Of a stretch of DNA of 53,705 nucleotides, positions 40,359 to 53,016 are shown in pieces (positions within the stretch are counted from its first letter, which is position 1; each line of letters begins with the position of its first letter). The DNA lies in assembly GCA_025465135.1 (NCBI GenBank), contig JAODNA010000009.1, forward strand, positions 1-53,705, in the 5' to 3' direction. The notes beneath the pieces are model-generated. The model was not told the origin of the DNA, did no database searches, and was given only the letters and a program-made list of their open reading frames with translations. The DNA is from Frankiales bacterium. Its GTDB lineage: Bacteria; Actinomycetota; Actinomycetes; Mycobacteriales; SCTD01. The position numbers were made by a program, and so were the translations under genes.

Positions 40359-41312
40359 ATGGCTGAGGTACTCGTCCTCGTCGACCACGTCGACGGGGCT
40401 CCGAAGAAGGTCTCGTACGAGCTGCTGACCCTCGCCCGCACCCTGGGTGAGCCGTCCGCGGTCGTCCTCGGCAAGGGCGCGTCCGCTGCCGCCGAGAAGG
40501 TCGGCGCCTACGGTGCGGAGAAGGTCTACGTCTGCGAGGCCGAGGAGCTGTCCTCGTTCCTCGTCGGGCCGCACGCCTCGATCCTCGCCAAGCTCGTGCA
40601 GGAGAAGAGCCCGACCGCCGTGCTGCTGCCGAGCAACGCCACCGGCAAGGAGATCGGCGCGCGGCTCGCAGTCAAGGTCGGCGGCGGTCTGCTGACCGAC
40701 GCGGTCGGGGTCACGTCCGAGCTGGTGGCTGAGCAGCAGATCTTCGGCGGCGCCGTCACCGTGCAGTCCAAGGTCCAGAGCGGGACCCCGATCATCACCG
40801 TGCGTCCCAACTCGACGCCGCCCGTGGAGCAGGCCGGTGCCGGCACCATCGAGCAGGTGACGGCGGAGTTCACCGAGGCCGACAAGGCCGCGAAGGTGAC
40901 CGAGACGGTCGTCGAGGCCAAGGGCGGGCGGCCGGACCTCGGCGAGGCGTCGATCGTCGTCTCGGGTGGCCGTGGCATGGGCAACGCCGAGAACTTCTCG
41001 ATCGTCGAGAAGCTCGCCGACACGCTCGGTGCTGCCGTGGGCGCGTCCCGCGCCGCGACCGACGCCGGCTGGTACCCCCATCAGAACCAGGTGGGGCAGA
41101 CCGGGCGGACCGTGTCGCCGCAGCTGTACATCGCCGTAGGCATCTCGGGCGCGATCCAGCACCGTGCGGGCATGCAGACCTCGAAGACGATCGTGGCCAT
41201 CAACAAGGACCCCGAGGCGCCGATCTTCGAGCTCGCCGACTTCGGCCTCGTGGGTGACCTGTTCAACGTCGTCCCGCAGCTCACCGAGGAGATCACCAAG
41301 CGCAAGGGCTAG
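40359..41312 (+). CDS. etfA: Electron transfer flavoprotein, alpha subunit
   Basis: 317 residues. The N-terminal domain (~1-180) begins [27 protein letters not shown]; the C-terminal FAD domain carries [62 protein letters not shown] and [30 protein letters not shown], the ETF_alpha signature that binds FAD. It forms a heterodimer with EtfB and passes electrons from several dehydrogenases to the quinone pool. Start ATG with GAGAGG upstream, 9 bp after the etfB stop. The following 148 bp before the next gene hold no ORF that I would defend. Confidence 0.96.
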   Translation: MAEVLVLVDHVDGAPKKVSYELLTLARTLGEPSAVVLGKGASAAAEKVGAYGAEKVYVCEAEELSSFLVGPHASILAKLVQEKSPTAVLLPSNATGKEIGARLAVKVGGGLLTDAVGVTSELVAEQQIFGGAVTVQSKVQSGTPIITVRPNSTPPVEQAGAGTIEQVTAEFTEADKAAKVTETVVEAKGGRPDLGEASIVVSGGRGMGNAENFSIVEKLADTLGAAVGASRAATDAGWYPHQNQVGQTGRTVSPQLYIAVGISGAIQHRAGMQTSKTIVAINKDPEAPIFELADFGLVGDLFNVVPQLTEEITKRKG

Positions 41313-41460
41313 CCGGTCGAAACGAGCGGCTATCGGCGCGCAATGCGTCGTCCTGAAGCGCCCGAACGGCTGAATCTTCGGCGAAAGGCCACGGGGACGG
41401 CCGCCGCTGCATAGCGTCCGAGCCGACGCGGCCATGCGGTCGCGCGGGAGGACCCTGACC

Positions 41461-44091
41461 ATGCGCCGCTCGCTTCGCCGCCCCGCTGCCCTCACTGCTG
41501 TCGCGAGCGCTGCTGCGCTGGCTGCTGCCTTCGCCGCCGGGCCGGGGGTCGCCAGCATCGCCGCCGCGCCGATCCAGCTCGGCCTGCGCCAGCAGGTCGG
41601 GGCTTCCGGCAACGAGTCCAAGGACATCCGGTCGCAGATCGCGCAGTTCGGCGGAGCGCGCACCGCCCCCGGCAACCTGAGGCCTGGGGCGTACACCGCG
41701 GCGTACGACCACGTGGCGTCGATGGGTCCGTCGCCCGTCGCCTGGACCGAGGTCACGACGAAGGGCTACAACGCCGACAACCCCAGCTACCGGGATCTCG
41801 TCGCCGGAAACTCCAGCGGTGGCGTGGGCTTCGTGACCGGGCGCATCACCGGTCTGGCCGTCGACAGCGCTGGTTGGATCTACGCCGGAGGTGCCGAGGG
41901 CGGTGTCTTCCGCTCGAGCGACGAGGGCGACCACTGGACGCCGATCTCGGACCGGCTGCCGGCGCTCGCGACGGGTGACCTCCGGATCAACCCCGCGGAC
42001 CAGTCCCTGTGGCTGGCGACCGGCGAGGCGGACTTCGGCGACGGGCTCGGGGGCGGGGTCTACCGGCTCACCTCTCCGCACGACCAGACCTTCACGACTG
42101 CCAGCCGCATCGGCGGGAACGAGCTGGAGAGCCATAGCATCGCCAAGCTCGAGTTCGACGTCGATGCGGGCGTGGTGTTCGCCGCGACGTCGCGTGGGGT
42201 CTACAGGCACGCCGCTGTCGTCGGTCCGAGCTCGCCCGCGGCCGTCGCGCCGTGGACCGTGGCGCTGGCCCCGACCAGGTCGACGGAGACGGGCTTCACG
42301 GCAGTGAGCAACATCGCGAACGACGTCGTGGTGCAGCCGGGGACCGGAGGCCGGCGACTGATCGCCAACATCGCCTACGCCTTCGGAGGCGGTGGTGCGA
42401 AGAACGGCTTCTACCTGTCGAACGACACCGGCGCCACCTGGACGCAGGTCAACCCCGGCGGCGCCATCAACCCGAAGGAGATCGGCGTCACGGAGTTCGC
42501 CTACTCGGCGGACGGCAGGAAGCTCTACGCCGTGGTGGAGTCGACGGTCCTCGTGAACAAGGCGGGTGCTGACACGGCTCTCGCCGGCGTCTACGTGTCC
42601 AACAGCGGAGACGTCGCAGGGCCGTACTCGCAGATCGCCAACACGACGAAGCTGGCCAACTCCGGCTCCGCGATGAAGCAGACGACCATCGGCAAGGGCT
42701 ACGGGCCCGGAATCCAGGCCTGGTACAACCGCTTCGTCCAGGTCGACCCGGCCAACTCCCAGCACGTCTACGTCGGCCTCGAGGAGGTCTACGAGAGCTT
42801 CAACGGGGGCTCGACCTGGAGCGCCGCGGGTCGCTACTGGAACTTCGGCCTCTCCTGCTGGAGCTACCTCGACAGCCAGAACACGTGCGACGGCAACGTC
42901 GTGCACCCCGACCAGCACTCGGTCGCGATCGGCAACGGCAAGGTCTACGTCGGCAACGACGGTGGCCTCTACAGCCGAAGCCTCTCGCAGGGCGCGAGCA
43001 GCTGGAGGAGCCTGTCGAAGTCCGGTCAGCTCGGGACCCTGCAGTACTACTCGGTGGGCGTCGGCACCGTGCCCGGCGGCGTCGCGGTCTGGGGCGGCCT
43101 CCAGGACAACGGCCACAGCCTGCTCACACCCGCCGTACCCGATCAGATGGTCTCGCCGTTCGGTGGCGACGGTGGTGACCAGATCGTCGACCCGGACCAC
43201 GGCTGCCGGGCGGTCGGGGAGTACGTGAACCTCGATGTCGAGTTCACGACCAACTGCGGCCAGAGCGACGGGTCGACGCGCGCGATCGTCGACATCAACC
43301 CGCTCGACCCCAACCCGCAGTTCATCGCGCCGCTGGCCGCCGACCCGGTCACCCACAACTGGGTCGCCGCCGGTCAGTTCGTCTACCGCAACACGAGGAC
43401 CTGGACGTCCACCAAGGGCTCGGACTGGGACATCGTCGGTGACAACGGCAGCTTCGGCTCCGGTGTCTTCCACTCGGCGACCGCGATCGCGTCGCAGGAC
43501 GACGTCATCTGGTCCGGTTGGTGCGGCTCGTGCTCGTCGAGCCAGTGGAAGTCCGGGATCATGACCACCTACGACCCGAGCAAGCCGCACAACCGCGGCG
43601 CGCTCCACGCGACGGGCACGGCGGTCGTCGACGCAGCCGGCAATCCCGTGCTCGACAAGGACGGAAAGCCGGTGCAGCTGCCGCAGCGGTACGTCGCGGG
43701 GCTCACGATCGCTCCGACCGACCCGAGCGGCAAGACGGCGTACGCGGTCTACAACGGGTTCTCCGCGCACTACGTGGAGGGACCCGGAGCGGGCATCGGC
43801 CACGTGTTCAAGACCAGGGACGGCGGCGCGCACTGGACCGACATCAGCGGCTCGGCGACAGCCACAACCGGCCTGCCGGACGCACCCGCCAGCCACCTGG
43901 CGATCACGCCGTCGACGCACACCCTCGTCGTCACGACGGACGTCGGCGTCTTCACCAGCGCCGACGACGGCGCGACCTGGCTGCGGACGAACATGCCGTA
44001 CACGATCGCGACCGACGTGCGGAACGGTCCCGATGGCAACGCCTACGTCGCCACCTACGGCCGGGGCATCTGGAAGGCGCCGCTCACATAA
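41461..44091 (+). CDS. Large exported beta-propeller protein with Asp-box (BNR/sortilin-like) repeats
   Basis: 876 residues. The signal peptide follows a basic start (MRRSLRRPAALTAVASAAALAAAFAAG); ATG 41461 with GGAGG at 9 nt is better than ATG 41434. At least four Asp boxes (S/T-x-D-x-G-x-x-W) are visible: FRSSDEGDHWTPIS, LSNDTGATWTQV, KTRDGGAHWTDI and TSADDGATWLRT, spread over the chain as expected of one or two propellers (sortilin/Vps10, BNR and xyloglucanase GH74-like families). No sialidase Arg-triad or GH74 catalytic pair could be assigned with confidence. A Cys-rich middle (LSCWSYLDSQNTCDG, SGWCGSCSS) suggests disulfides. Probably a secreted binding protein or glycosidase. Confidence 0.85.
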   Translation: MRRSLRRPAALTAVASAAALAAAFAAGPGVASIAAAPIQLGLRQQVGASGNESKDIRSQIAQFGGARTAPGNLRPGAYTAAYDHVASMGPSPVAWTEVTTKGYNADNPSYRDLVAGNSSGGVGFVTGRITGLAVDSAGWIYAGGAEGGVFRSSDEGDHWTPISDRLPALATGDLRINPADQSLWLATGEADFGDGLGGGVYRLTSPHDQTFTTASRIGGNELESHSIAKLEFDVDAGVVFAATSRGVYRHAAVVGPSSPAAVAPWTVALAPTRSTETGFTAVSNIANDVVVQPGTGGRRLIANIAYAFGGGGAKNGFYLSNDTGATWTQVNPGGAINPKEIGVTEFAYSADGRKLYAVVESTVLVNKAGADTALAGVYVSNSGDVAGPYSQIANTTKLANSGSAMKQTTIGKGYGPGIQAWYNRFVQVDPANSQHVYVGLEEVYESFNGGSTWSAAGRYWNFGLSCWSYLDSQNTCDGNVVHPDQHSVAIGNGKVYVGNDGGLYSRSLSQGASSWRSLSKSGQLGTLQYYSVGVGTVPGGVAVWGGLQDNGHSLLTPAVPDQMVSPFGGDGGDQIVDPDHGCRAVGEYVNLDVEFTTNCGQSDGSTRAIVDINPLDPNPQFIAPLAADPVTHNWVAAGQFVYRNTRTWTSTKGSDWDIVGDNGSFGSGVFHSATAIASQDDVIWSGWCGSCSSSQWKSGIMTTYDPSKPHNRGALHATGTAVVDAAGNPVLDKDGKPVQLPQRYVAGLTIAPTDPSGKTAYAVYNGFSAHYVEGPGAGIGHVFKTRDGGAHWTDISGSATATTGLPDAPASHLAITPSTHTLVVTTDVGVFTSADDGATWLRTNMPYTIATDVRNGPDGNAYVATYGRGIWKAPLT

Positions 44092-44095
44092 CGGC

Positions 44096-45001
44096 TCAGA
44101 ACGGGTAGGTCACGCCGGTCAGCGCTTCGCTGACCTCCCAGAGCCGCCGCGCGGTCTCGTCGTCCGAGGCCGCGCGGGTGGGCGTGTCCCGATCCGGTGA
44201 GCCGCGCAGACCGAACACACCGCTCGGCCCGAAGTACTCGCCGCCCTTCACGCCGGGCATGGTCGCGGCGTAGAGCTGCGGCCACGCGCCGGCCTCGTCG
44301 GACTGCGCGAGGACGCGGTTGCCGATCTTCATGAACAGGTCCACGACCGGGTTGCCGTAGTTGCTCTGCAGGTTGGTGGCGGCGTAGCCGGGATGCGCGG
44401 CCGTGGCCGTCAGCCGGCCCCCGGCTCGGCGGTCGAGCTCTCGCATGAACAGCAGGTTCGCCAGCTTGCTCTGGCCGTAGGCCGACCAGCGCCCGTAGGA
44501 CTTCTCCGCCATCAGGTCCTCGAACCGGATCCGGCCGATCTTGTGCGCGTCGCTGGACACGACGACGACGCGGGGGTCCTCCGCGGCGAGCAGCTGCGGA
44601 AGGAGCAGACCGGTCAGCGCGAAGTGCCCCAGGTGGTTGGTGCCGAGCTGCATCTCGAAGCCGTCGGCGGTCTGTGCCCGCGGAATGGCCATGACGCCGG
44701 CGTTGTCGACGAGGAGATGGAGCGCGCCGGTCCGGCTGGCCACGTCGCTTGCCGCCGACCGGACCGACGCGAGCGAGGCGAGGTCGAGGGTGACCAGCTC
44801 CACCGCTGCCCCCGGCGCCTCGGACCTCACCCGGCTCAGCGCCTCGGCGGCCTTGGCCTGGTTGCGGCAGGCCATCAGCACCCGCGCCCCGCGCCGCGCC
44901 AGGGCGAGGGAGGTGTGCAGCCCGAGACCGGAGTTGGCGCCCGTCACGAGCGCGGTCCGGTCGCTCTGGTCAGGGATGTCTTCGACGGTCCACGGGGCCA
45001 T
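44096..45001 (-). CDS. Short-chain dehydrogenase/reductase (retinol-dehydrogenase-like)
   Basis: 301 residues. Cofactor motif TGANSGLGLH (20-29), acid after strand 2-3 in TLDLASL, NNAG-equivalent VDNAGVMA (99-105), Ser149/150, Tyr175 and Lys179 in AYGQSKLANL give a complete catalytic set. The pattern MACRNQAKAAEAL favours NADP. The group is the WWOX/retinol-dehydrogenase-like SDRs common in mycobacteria and relatives; the substrate is not predictable. ATG 45001 is preferred, with a TAGCGT box 7 nt upstream; the frame is open further but into the neighbouring gene. The 3' end lies 4 bp from the end of the exported propeller gene. Confidence 0.9.
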   Translation of the reverse strand: MAPWTVEDIPDQSDRTALVTGANSGLGLHTSLALARRGARVLMACRNQAKAAEALSRVRSEAPGAAVELVTLDLASLASVRSAASDVASRTGALHLLVDNAGVMAIPRAQTADGFEMQLGTNHLGHFALTGLLLPQLLAAEDPRVVVVSSDAHKIGRIRFEDLMAEKSYGRWSAYGQSKLANLLFMRELDRRAGGRLTATAAHPGYAATNLQSNYGNPVVDLFMKIGNRVLAQSDEAGAWPQLYAATMPGVKGGEYFGPSGVFGLRGSPDRDTPTRAASDDETARRLWEVSEALTGVTYPF

Positions 45002-45008
45002 GTGCCGG

Positions 45009-45033
45009 ACGCTATCCCTGTCCTCTCTAGACT
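45009..45033. promoter_or_regulatory. Divergent pair of leaderless-type -10 boxes (SDR / PaaK-like genes)
   Basis: TAGCGT on the minus strand (45009-45014) is 7 nt before the SDR ATG. TAGACT on the plus strand (45028-45033) is 8 nt before the PaaK-like ATG. Only 40 bp separate the two coding regions, so each promoter would have its -35 region over the other gene's start. Confidence 0.5.
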
Positions 45034-45041
45034 CGGCGACC

Positions 45042-46454
45042 ATGGCCTCCTGGGACCGTCGTACGCCGAAGCAGCTGGCGAAGCTGCGTGACTCCGCCGT
45101 ACGTCGCCAGGTGGTCGACGCGGTGGCGCCGTTCTCGCCGTGGTGGAAGGCCAGGCTGAAGACGCTCGGCCGCAAGGCCTCCAGCGTCGGGTCGCTCGAC
45201 GGGCTGTCTCAGCTCTCGGCGGTCGGGGAGCGAGACGTCTGCCCAGACGGCGATCCGCGGGGCATGGCCGCACTCGTCCTGCAGGGCTCGGAGTCGGGAT
45301 TCGCCCTGCACGCCGAGGGTCCCGTCCTGCGCCGTGCTCTCGTCAGCCGGCTGGCCCGGCCGGGGTCCTACCGCTCGATCGTCGAGGCCGATACCCGGCC
45401 GACCTCGTTCGTCTGGGCCGGCCTCGGGCTGCAGTACCCCCTCGCGAGCACCCGCTCCGACCTCGACCTGGTGGCCCGTGCCGGCGCCCGCCTGTGGCAG
45501 CTGCTCGGGCTCACGCGCGCCGATGTCATGGTGAGCGCGCTGCCGACGCTGCCCACCGCCGCGACCCGCGCGCTCGAGCTGGCGGCGCTGGGGGCGGGAT
45601 CGCCCCTGCTCGCGCCCGGCGACGGCACCGACGACGTCGCGGCCGCCCTCCGACTCGTGCCCGCCAGTGCCCTGGCGGTGCCCGCGGCCTTCGCCGCGCA
45701 GCTGCTCGACGACCTCGACGAGGCGGGCGCCCCCCTGGAGGCGCTGCGGACCGTCCTGCTCGTCGGAGCGGCGTACGACGACGAGCGCGCGGCCGTGCGG
45801 GACGCCTTGAAGCGCGTCGGCGTACCCGAATCCTGCGTGGTCCTGTCGGCGCACGTCCCCGACGGCCACCGGCTTCTCTGGGGTGAGTGCCGCGAGTCCG
45901 CGGGCCGGACCGGTCTGCACACCTACCCCGACCTCGAGGTCGTCCAGCTCGTCGATCCGGAGACGGGCGAGGCCCCCATCGGGGGCGGCCCTCTGGAGGT
46001 CGTCGTCACCCAGCTCGGCTTCCGCGGCACGGCGCTCCTGCGCTGGCGGACCGGCGACCTGGCCGACGCGATCGCCGAGGAAGCGTGTCCGTCGTGCGGC
46101 CGCACCGTGCCCCGCGTCACGGGCCTGCGCGCTGCTGCGCTCGTGCCGCCCCTCGACCTCCGTGGCGGCTCCCGCTCGGTCGACCTCCGGGGCGTCTCGG
46201 CGGCCCTCGTCGGACGGGCCGACGTCCTCGACTGGCGGGTGGTGGTCAGCCGCAGTGAGCGCGACGACGCCGACGAGGTGCTTGTCCACGTCGTACCCGC
46301 TGAGGCGGCCGACCCCGCAGAGGTCGCCGTGGCCGTCGCACGTGACGTCAGGGCAGCGGCGGGCCTGCTCCCGACGCAGGTCGTCCTGGCTGCACCCGAC
46401 GACCTGCCGGCGGGGGGGTCTGCGCTCAGCCCCCGGGTGCTCAGCAGGCAGTAG
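45042..46454 (+). CDS. PaaK-like adenylate-forming enzyme homologue, apparently without the nucleotide loop
   Basis: 470 residues. The N-terminal part ([23 protein letters not shown]) and the overall order match phenylacetate-CoA ligase relatives. In PaaK the Ser/Thr/Gly-rich loop SSGTTGKP comes just before a helix T-R-x-D-L; here that helix is recognisable as [21 protein letters not shown] but the loop reads [14 protein letters not shown]. Later segments are partly kept: [33 protein letters not shown] and [28 protein letters not shown], with CPSCG as possible zinc site. The C-terminal domain is present ([19 protein letters not shown]). It could be a pseudoenzyme or use a different donor. Next gene 28 bp on is cysteine desulfurase. 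Confidence 0.72.
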   Translation: MASWDRRTPKQLAKLRDSAVRRQVVDAVAPFSPWWKARLKTLGRKASSVGSLDGLSQLSAVGERDVCPDGDPRGMAALVLQGSESGFALHAEGPVLRRALVSRLARPGSYRSIVEADTRPTSFVWAGLGLQYPLASTRSDLDLVARAGARLWQLLGLTRADVMVSALPTLPTAATRALELAALGAGSPLLAPGDGTDDVAAALRLVPASALAVPAAFAAQLLDDLDEAGAPLEALRTVLLVGAAYDDERAAVRDALKRVGVPESCVVLSAHVPDGHRLLWGECRESAGRTGLHTYPDLEVVQLVDPETGEAPIGGGPLEVVVTQLGFRGTALLRWRTGDLADAIAEEACPSCGRTVPRVTGLRAAALVPPLDLRGGSRSVDLRGVSAALVGRADVLDWRVVVSRSERDDADEVLVHVVPAEAADPAEVAVAVARDVRAAAGLLPTQVVLAAPDDLPAGGSALSPRVLSRQ

Positions 46455-46469
46455 GGCCCCTACGGCGTC

Positions 46470-46475
46470 TAGGCT
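46470..46475 (+). promoter_or_regulatory. Putative -10 box of the cysteine desulfurase gene (leaderless type)
   Basis: TAGGCT, 7 nt before the GTG at 46483, with no ribosome-binding site between. Confidence 0.48.
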
Positions 46476-46482
46476 CGTCCCC

Positions 46483-47637
46483 GTGGCCTACCTCGACCAT
46501 GCGGCGTCGACGCCGATGCTGCCCGAGGCCGTCGCGGCCGTAACGGGCGCGATGGCGTCGACCGGCAATCCCTCGTCGCTGCACACGGCCGGCCGCCGGG
46601 CGCGACGGGTCGTCGAGGAGTCGCGCGAGTCGCTGGCGAGGTCGCTGGGCGCCCGGCCGTCCGAGGTCGTGTTCACCGGGGGTGGGACCGAGAGCGACAA
46701 CCTCGCGGTCAAGGGCATCTTCTTCGCCCGCCGGGCCGCCGACCGTCGCCGTACCCGGATCCTTGCCAGCGCGGTCGAGCATCATGCCGTCGTCGACGCC
46801 GTCGAGTGGCTGGTCGCGCACGAGGGTGCGCAGGTGACGTGGCTCGCAGTGGACCAGGTCGGCCGGGTCCACCCGGGGGTCCTCGAGGACGCGCTCGGTG
46901 ACGACGTCGCCCTCGCATCGGTGATGTGGGTCAACAACGAGGTCGGCACGGTGCAGCCCATTCGCGCTCTGGCCGACGTGGCGCGGGCCCACGGTGTGCC
47001 GCTGCACACCGATGCCGTCCAGGCCGTCGGTCAGCTCCCGCTCGACTTCGCTGCCTCCGGCGTCGACGCGCTCACGGTGACGGGGCACAAGTTCGGTGGC
47101 CCGCTCGGTGCCGGCGCCCTTCTGCTCGGTCGCGACATCGCCTGCACTCCGTTGCTGCACGGCGGGGGGCAGGAGCGTGACGTGCGGTCGGGCACGGTCG
47201 ACGTCCCAGGGGTGGCGGGGCTCGCTGCCGCCGCCACCGTCGCCACGGAGCGACAGCCGGAAACCGCTCTGCGGCTCTCCCGGCTCCGTGACGACCTGGT
47301 CGAGCGGGTGCAGGCCGCCGTACCCGACGCGATCCTCAACGGCGACAAGGGCTCAGGCCGCCTGCCCGGCAACGCGCACTTCTCCTTCCCGGGTTGCGAG
47401 GGCGACTCGCTGCTGCTGCTCCTCGACGCGCGCGGCGTCGAGGTGTCGACCGGTTCGGCCTGCTCGGCCGGCGTTGCGCGCCCGTCGCACGTGCTGCTCG
47501 CGATGGGCGCCGACGAGGAACGGGCCCGGGCCTCCCTGCGCTTCTCCCTCGGTCACACCTCGACGCAGGCCGACGTCGATGCCCTCATGGAGGCGCTGCC
47601 CGCGGTCATCGAGCGGGCCCGGCTCGTACGACGATGA
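46483..47637 (+). CDS. Cysteine desulfurase (IscS/NifS family)
   Basis: 384 residues, PLP-dependent; it takes sulfur from L-cysteine as an enzyme-bound persulfide. PLP Lys203 in [15 protein letters not shown], active Cys327 in [18 protein letters not shown], His100/101 in [15 protein letters not shown] and the N-terminal [14 protein letters not shown] are all in place. The Cys lies in the long loop of group I enzymes (IscS/NifS), which hand sulfur to partners. mnmA follows after 10 bp, so the main acceptor is probably MnmA for tRNA 2-thiouridine; iron-sulfur cluster assembly may be served as well. GTG start, leaderless by appearance. Confidence 0.94.
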   Translation: MAYLDHAASTPMLPEAVAAVTGAMASTGNPSSLHTAGRRARRVVEESRESLARSLGARPSEVVFTGGGTESDNLAVKGIFFARRAADRRRTRILASAVEHHAVVDAVEWLVAHEGAQVTWLAVDQVGRVHPGVLEDALGDDVALASVMWVNNEVGTVQPIRALADVARAHGVPLHTDAVQAVGQLPLDFAASGVDALTVTGHKFGGPLGAGALLLGRDIACTPLLHGGGQERDVRSGTVDVPGVAGLAAAATVATERQPETALRLSRLRDDLVERVQAAVPDAILNGDKGSGRLPGNAHFSFPGCEGDSLLLLLDARGVEVSTGSACSAGVARPSHVLLAMGADEERARASLRFSLGHTSTQADVDALMEALPAVIERARLVRR

Positions 47638-47647
47638 CGGCGGGGCG

Positions 47648-48709
47648 ATGAAGCTCCTCGCCGCGATGTCCGGCGGGGTGGACTCAGCGGTTGCCGCCGC
47701 CCTCGCCGTGGATGCGGGCCACGACGTGACCGGTGTCCACCTCGCGCTCTCGGAGGCGCCCGCGACGCTTCGCAGCGGTTCGCGCGGCTGCTGCTCGAAG
47801 GAGGACGCGCACGACGCGCGACGGGCGGCCGACCTCCTCGACATCCCCTTCTACGTGTGGGACCTGGCGGCGCGGTTCCGGGAGGACGTCGTCGAGGACT
47901 TCGTCGCCGAGTACGCCGCGGGTCGGACTCCCAACCCGTGCCTGCGCTGCAACGAGCGGATCAAGTTCGCCGCTGTGCTCGACCGGGCCCGCCGGCTCGG
48001 TTTCGACGCGGTCGTGACCGGCCATCACGCCCGCCTCGTCGACGGCGTGCTGCGGCGGTCTGTCGACGTGGCGAAGGACCAGTCCTACGTGCTCGCGGTG
48101 CTCACCCCGGATCAGCTGGCCGGGGCGTTGTTCCCGCTGGGGGAGATGACGAAGGACGAGGTGCGGGCGGACGCGGCCCGGCGCGGTCTCGGCGTCGCGG
48201 AAAAGCCCGACTCGCATGACATCTGCTTCATCGCGGACGGCGACACGCGCGCCTTCCTCCGCACGCACCTCGGTGACCAGCCGGGTCCTGTCGTCGACGC
48301 GCTGACGGGTGCCGTAGTCGGACAGCACGAGGGCACGTACGGCTACACCGTGGGCCAGCGGCGGGGGCTCGCCCTCGACGTCCCTGCTGCTGACGGACGG
48401 CCGCGCTACGTCCTGTCCGTGTCGCCGGTCGACCGCACCGTGCGCGTCGGCCCGGCACGGTCCCTCGACGTCTGCACGGTGCGGGCGGCCGCGCCGGTCT
48501 GGCCGTCGGGTGCACGCCCGTTGCCGCTGCGTTGCGACGTCCAGCTGCGGGCCCACGGGATGGTGCACGGCTGCGTCGTGCATGCCGAGGCCGACGGCTG
48601 GCGGCTGGCGCTCTCGACACCCGCGCGCGGTGTCGCAGCCGGCCAGGCCGCGGTGCTGTACGACGGCGACATCGTGCTGGGGAGCGCCACCATCACCTCG
48701 GCGGCGTGA
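47648..48709 (+). CDS. mnmA: tRNA-specific 2-thiouridylase
   Basis: 353 residues. MnmA adenylates U34 of tRNA-Lys, -Glu and -Gln and replaces O2 by sulfur. The ATP loop SGGVDS is at residues 8-13; the catalytic Cys pair is Cys101 ([12 protein letters not shown]) and Cys193 ([11 protein letters not shown]), corresponding to Cys102 and Cys199 of E. coli. [20 protein letters not shown] and YTVGQRRGL complete the family pattern, with the C-terminal beta domain ending the chain. An additional CxxC partner, Cys98, and the pair RGCCSKED (48-49) are typical of actinobacterial forms. It follows the cysteine desulfurase by 10 bp, its presumed sulfur donor. Confidence 0.96.
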   Translation: MKLLAAMSGGVDSAVAAALAVDAGHDVTGVHLALSEAPATLRSGSRGCCSKEDAHDARRAADLLDIPFYVWDLAARFREDVVEDFVAEYAAGRTPNPCLRCNERIKFAAVLDRARRLGFDAVVTGHHARLVDGVLRRSVDVAKDQSYVLAVLTPDQLAGALFPLGEMTKDEVRADAARRGLGVAEKPDSHDICFIADGDTRAFLRTHLGDQPGPVVDALTGAVVGQHEGTYGYTVGQRRGLALDVPAADGRPRYVLSVSPVDRTVRVGPARSLDVCTVRAAAPVWPSGARPLPLRCDVQLRAHGMVHGCVVHAEADGWRLALSTPARGVAAGQAAVLYDGDIVLGSATITSAA

Positions 48710-48739
48710 GGCCAGGCGGTTCAGCCCCGCGCTGATGGA

Positions 48740-48745
48740 TAGGTT
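48740..48745 (+). promoter_or_regulatory. Putative -10 box of the Lys/Ala/Pro-rich protein - MetE-like - ligA operon
   Basis: TAGGTT, 6 nt before the ATG at 48752 in the 42-bp space after mnmA. The three following genes overlap by 4 bp each, so this box may serve all of them. Confidence 0.48.
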
Positions 48746-48751
48746 TGAAGC

Positions 48752-49221
48752 ATGGCTACCGCCGACGACGTCCAGCTCCCCGACCTGCAGGTCATCCAGC
48801 GCTACAGCCTCGCCGTGCGCGGCGCGACGGCTCCGCACGCCGACGTCGTCGCGGCGCTGCAGGCCGACCTCGCATGGCTGACCGGAGGAGCCCGTCGTCG
48901 GTCGGCGCCGTCGACGCCACCACCCGAGGCTCCGCCGCCGGCCGCGAAGCCGGCCGTGGTGAAGGCCGCGCCGGCGGAGCCCGTGGCCGCGACGCCGCCC
49001 GCGAAGCAGAGCGCGAAGCCGGCAGCGGCGAAGAAGGCGCCACCGGCGAAGAAGCCGGCACCGGCGAAGAAGGCGGCTGCGGTGAAGAAGCCGGCACCGG
49101 TGAGGAAGCCGGCAACAGGGAGCGCCGCAAAGAAGTCCGCGCCGTCGCGGAAGAGCGGACCGGCGACGAAGAAGAAGGCGGCCAAGCGCGCGCCGGCCAA
49201 GCAGCGCGGGGCGCGCTGGGC

Positions 49222-49225
<4 letters not shown>
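48752..49225 (+). CDS. Small protein with Lys/Ala/Pro-rich, histone H1-like tail
   Basis: 157 residues. A short ordered start (MATADDVQLPDLQVIQRYSLAVRGATAPHADVVAALQADLAWL region, ~45 residues) is followed by ~110 residues almost wholly of Lys, Ala and Pro with repeated AKKPAPAKKA-like units. Such tails bind DNA or RNA non-specifically in HU-, H1- and translation-associated proteins of actinobacteria. The folded start is not recognised. Its stop overlaps the GTG of the MetE-like gene by 4 nt (GTGA), so the two are coupled, and ligA is coupled in turn. A link to DNA handling is suggested by composition and by ligA but remains a guess. Confidence 0.75.
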
Positions 49226-52295
<3,070 letters not shown>

Positions 52296-52299
52296 GGGC

Positions 52300-52947
52300 T
52301 CAGACGGCGCTCGCGACGGCTGCGACGGTGGCGGCGATCCCGGCGAGGTGGCCGAGCCGGAGCACCTCGGACGCGCGGAAGAGCGGTCCGCCGGGGCGGC
52401 CGAGCAGCACGACCCGCGTCGGCTCACCCACCGGTGCGGCCGCGAGCTCGGTGCCCAGCAGCTGCCACTGCTGTGGGATCCAGCCCTCGTTCGGCTCGTA
52501 GCGCCGGGCCCGCCCCAGGGGCTCCAGGCAGACGCCGTCGACCTCGGGCGCGCCCCGGCTCGATCCGACGACGCGTCCGCGGTCGATGAGAAGCGCCCAG
52601 CCGGCGCGGAAGACGCCGGGGGAGCTCTCGACGAGCACGTCGAGGGCGCTGTCGGGCGCCGCCCCGAGCGCATCGACGAGCTCCAGGTCACCGTGCAGGT
52701 CGGCGGCCCCGGTGTAGGGACGCAGCGACTCGACGATGACGCCCGGCACGGACTGCGCACCCGTGATCAGCCGGTCGACGAGCGCCCCCGGCGGTAGCTC
52801 GACGAGCAGGTCGTCGACCGCGCCGTCGGGACCGCGCTCGACGACGTCGAGGCTCACGATGTCGGCGCCGGCCTCACCGAGCGCGGTCGCGACGGCACCC
52901 AGCATCCCCGGCTGGTCCGGCAGCACCACCCGCAGCAGATACGCCAC
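52300..52947 (-). CDS. ACT-domain protein
   Basis: 215 residues. The N-terminal ~75 residues form an ACT domain (YLLRVVLPDQPGMLGAVATALGEAGADIVSLDVVERG) of the kind that binds amino acids. The rest (DLHGDLELVDALGAAPDSALDVLVESSPGVFRAGWALLIDRGRVV region) resembles a degenerate GAF-like or second regulatory domain and ends with an Ala/Val-rich helix. No enzyme domain is attached, so a sensor or regulatory partner role is likely. GTG 52947 is preferred over ATG 52971 because GGGAGG lies 5 nt before it. Its position behind ligA matches actinobacterial genomes, where gatCAB often follows; that cluster is not seen in this window. Confidence 0.85.
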   Translation of the reverse strand: MAYLLRVVLPDQPGMLGAVATALGEAGADIVSLDVVERGPDGAVDDLLVELPPGALVDRLITGAQSVPGVIVESLRPYTGAADLHGDLELVDALGAAPDSALDVLVESSPGVFRAGWALLIDRGRVVGSSRGAPEVDGVCLEPLGRARRYEPNEGWIPQQWQLLGTELAAAPVGEPTRVVLLGRPGGPLFRASEVLRLGHLAGIAATVAAVASAV

Positions 52948-52991
52948 GACGACCTCCCTGTCGGGGATCATCCTGGCCGAGACATGTGACA

Positions 52992-53006
52992 GCGGTGTTG
53001 CACCGC
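52992..53006 (-). terminator. Small hairpin behind the BsuPI-like gene
   Basis: GCGGTG and CACCGC form a perfect 6-bp stem over a TTG loop, 10 nt after the stop of the minus-strand gene at 53017. Short and without a U-run, so only a weak terminator candidate. Confidence 0.3.
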
Positions 53007-53016
53007 CGTGACGCGA

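Noticed and set aside
41293-43920. 875-codon minus-strand open frame opposite the propeller gene
   Set aside because: No domain or ribosome-binding site; the plus strand has a signal peptide and Asp boxes.
49020-49130. DNA repeat of GCCGGCACCGGCGAAGAAG-like units
   Set aside because: The repetition is explained by the Lys/Ala/Pro-rich coding sequence of the small protein; not a separate element.
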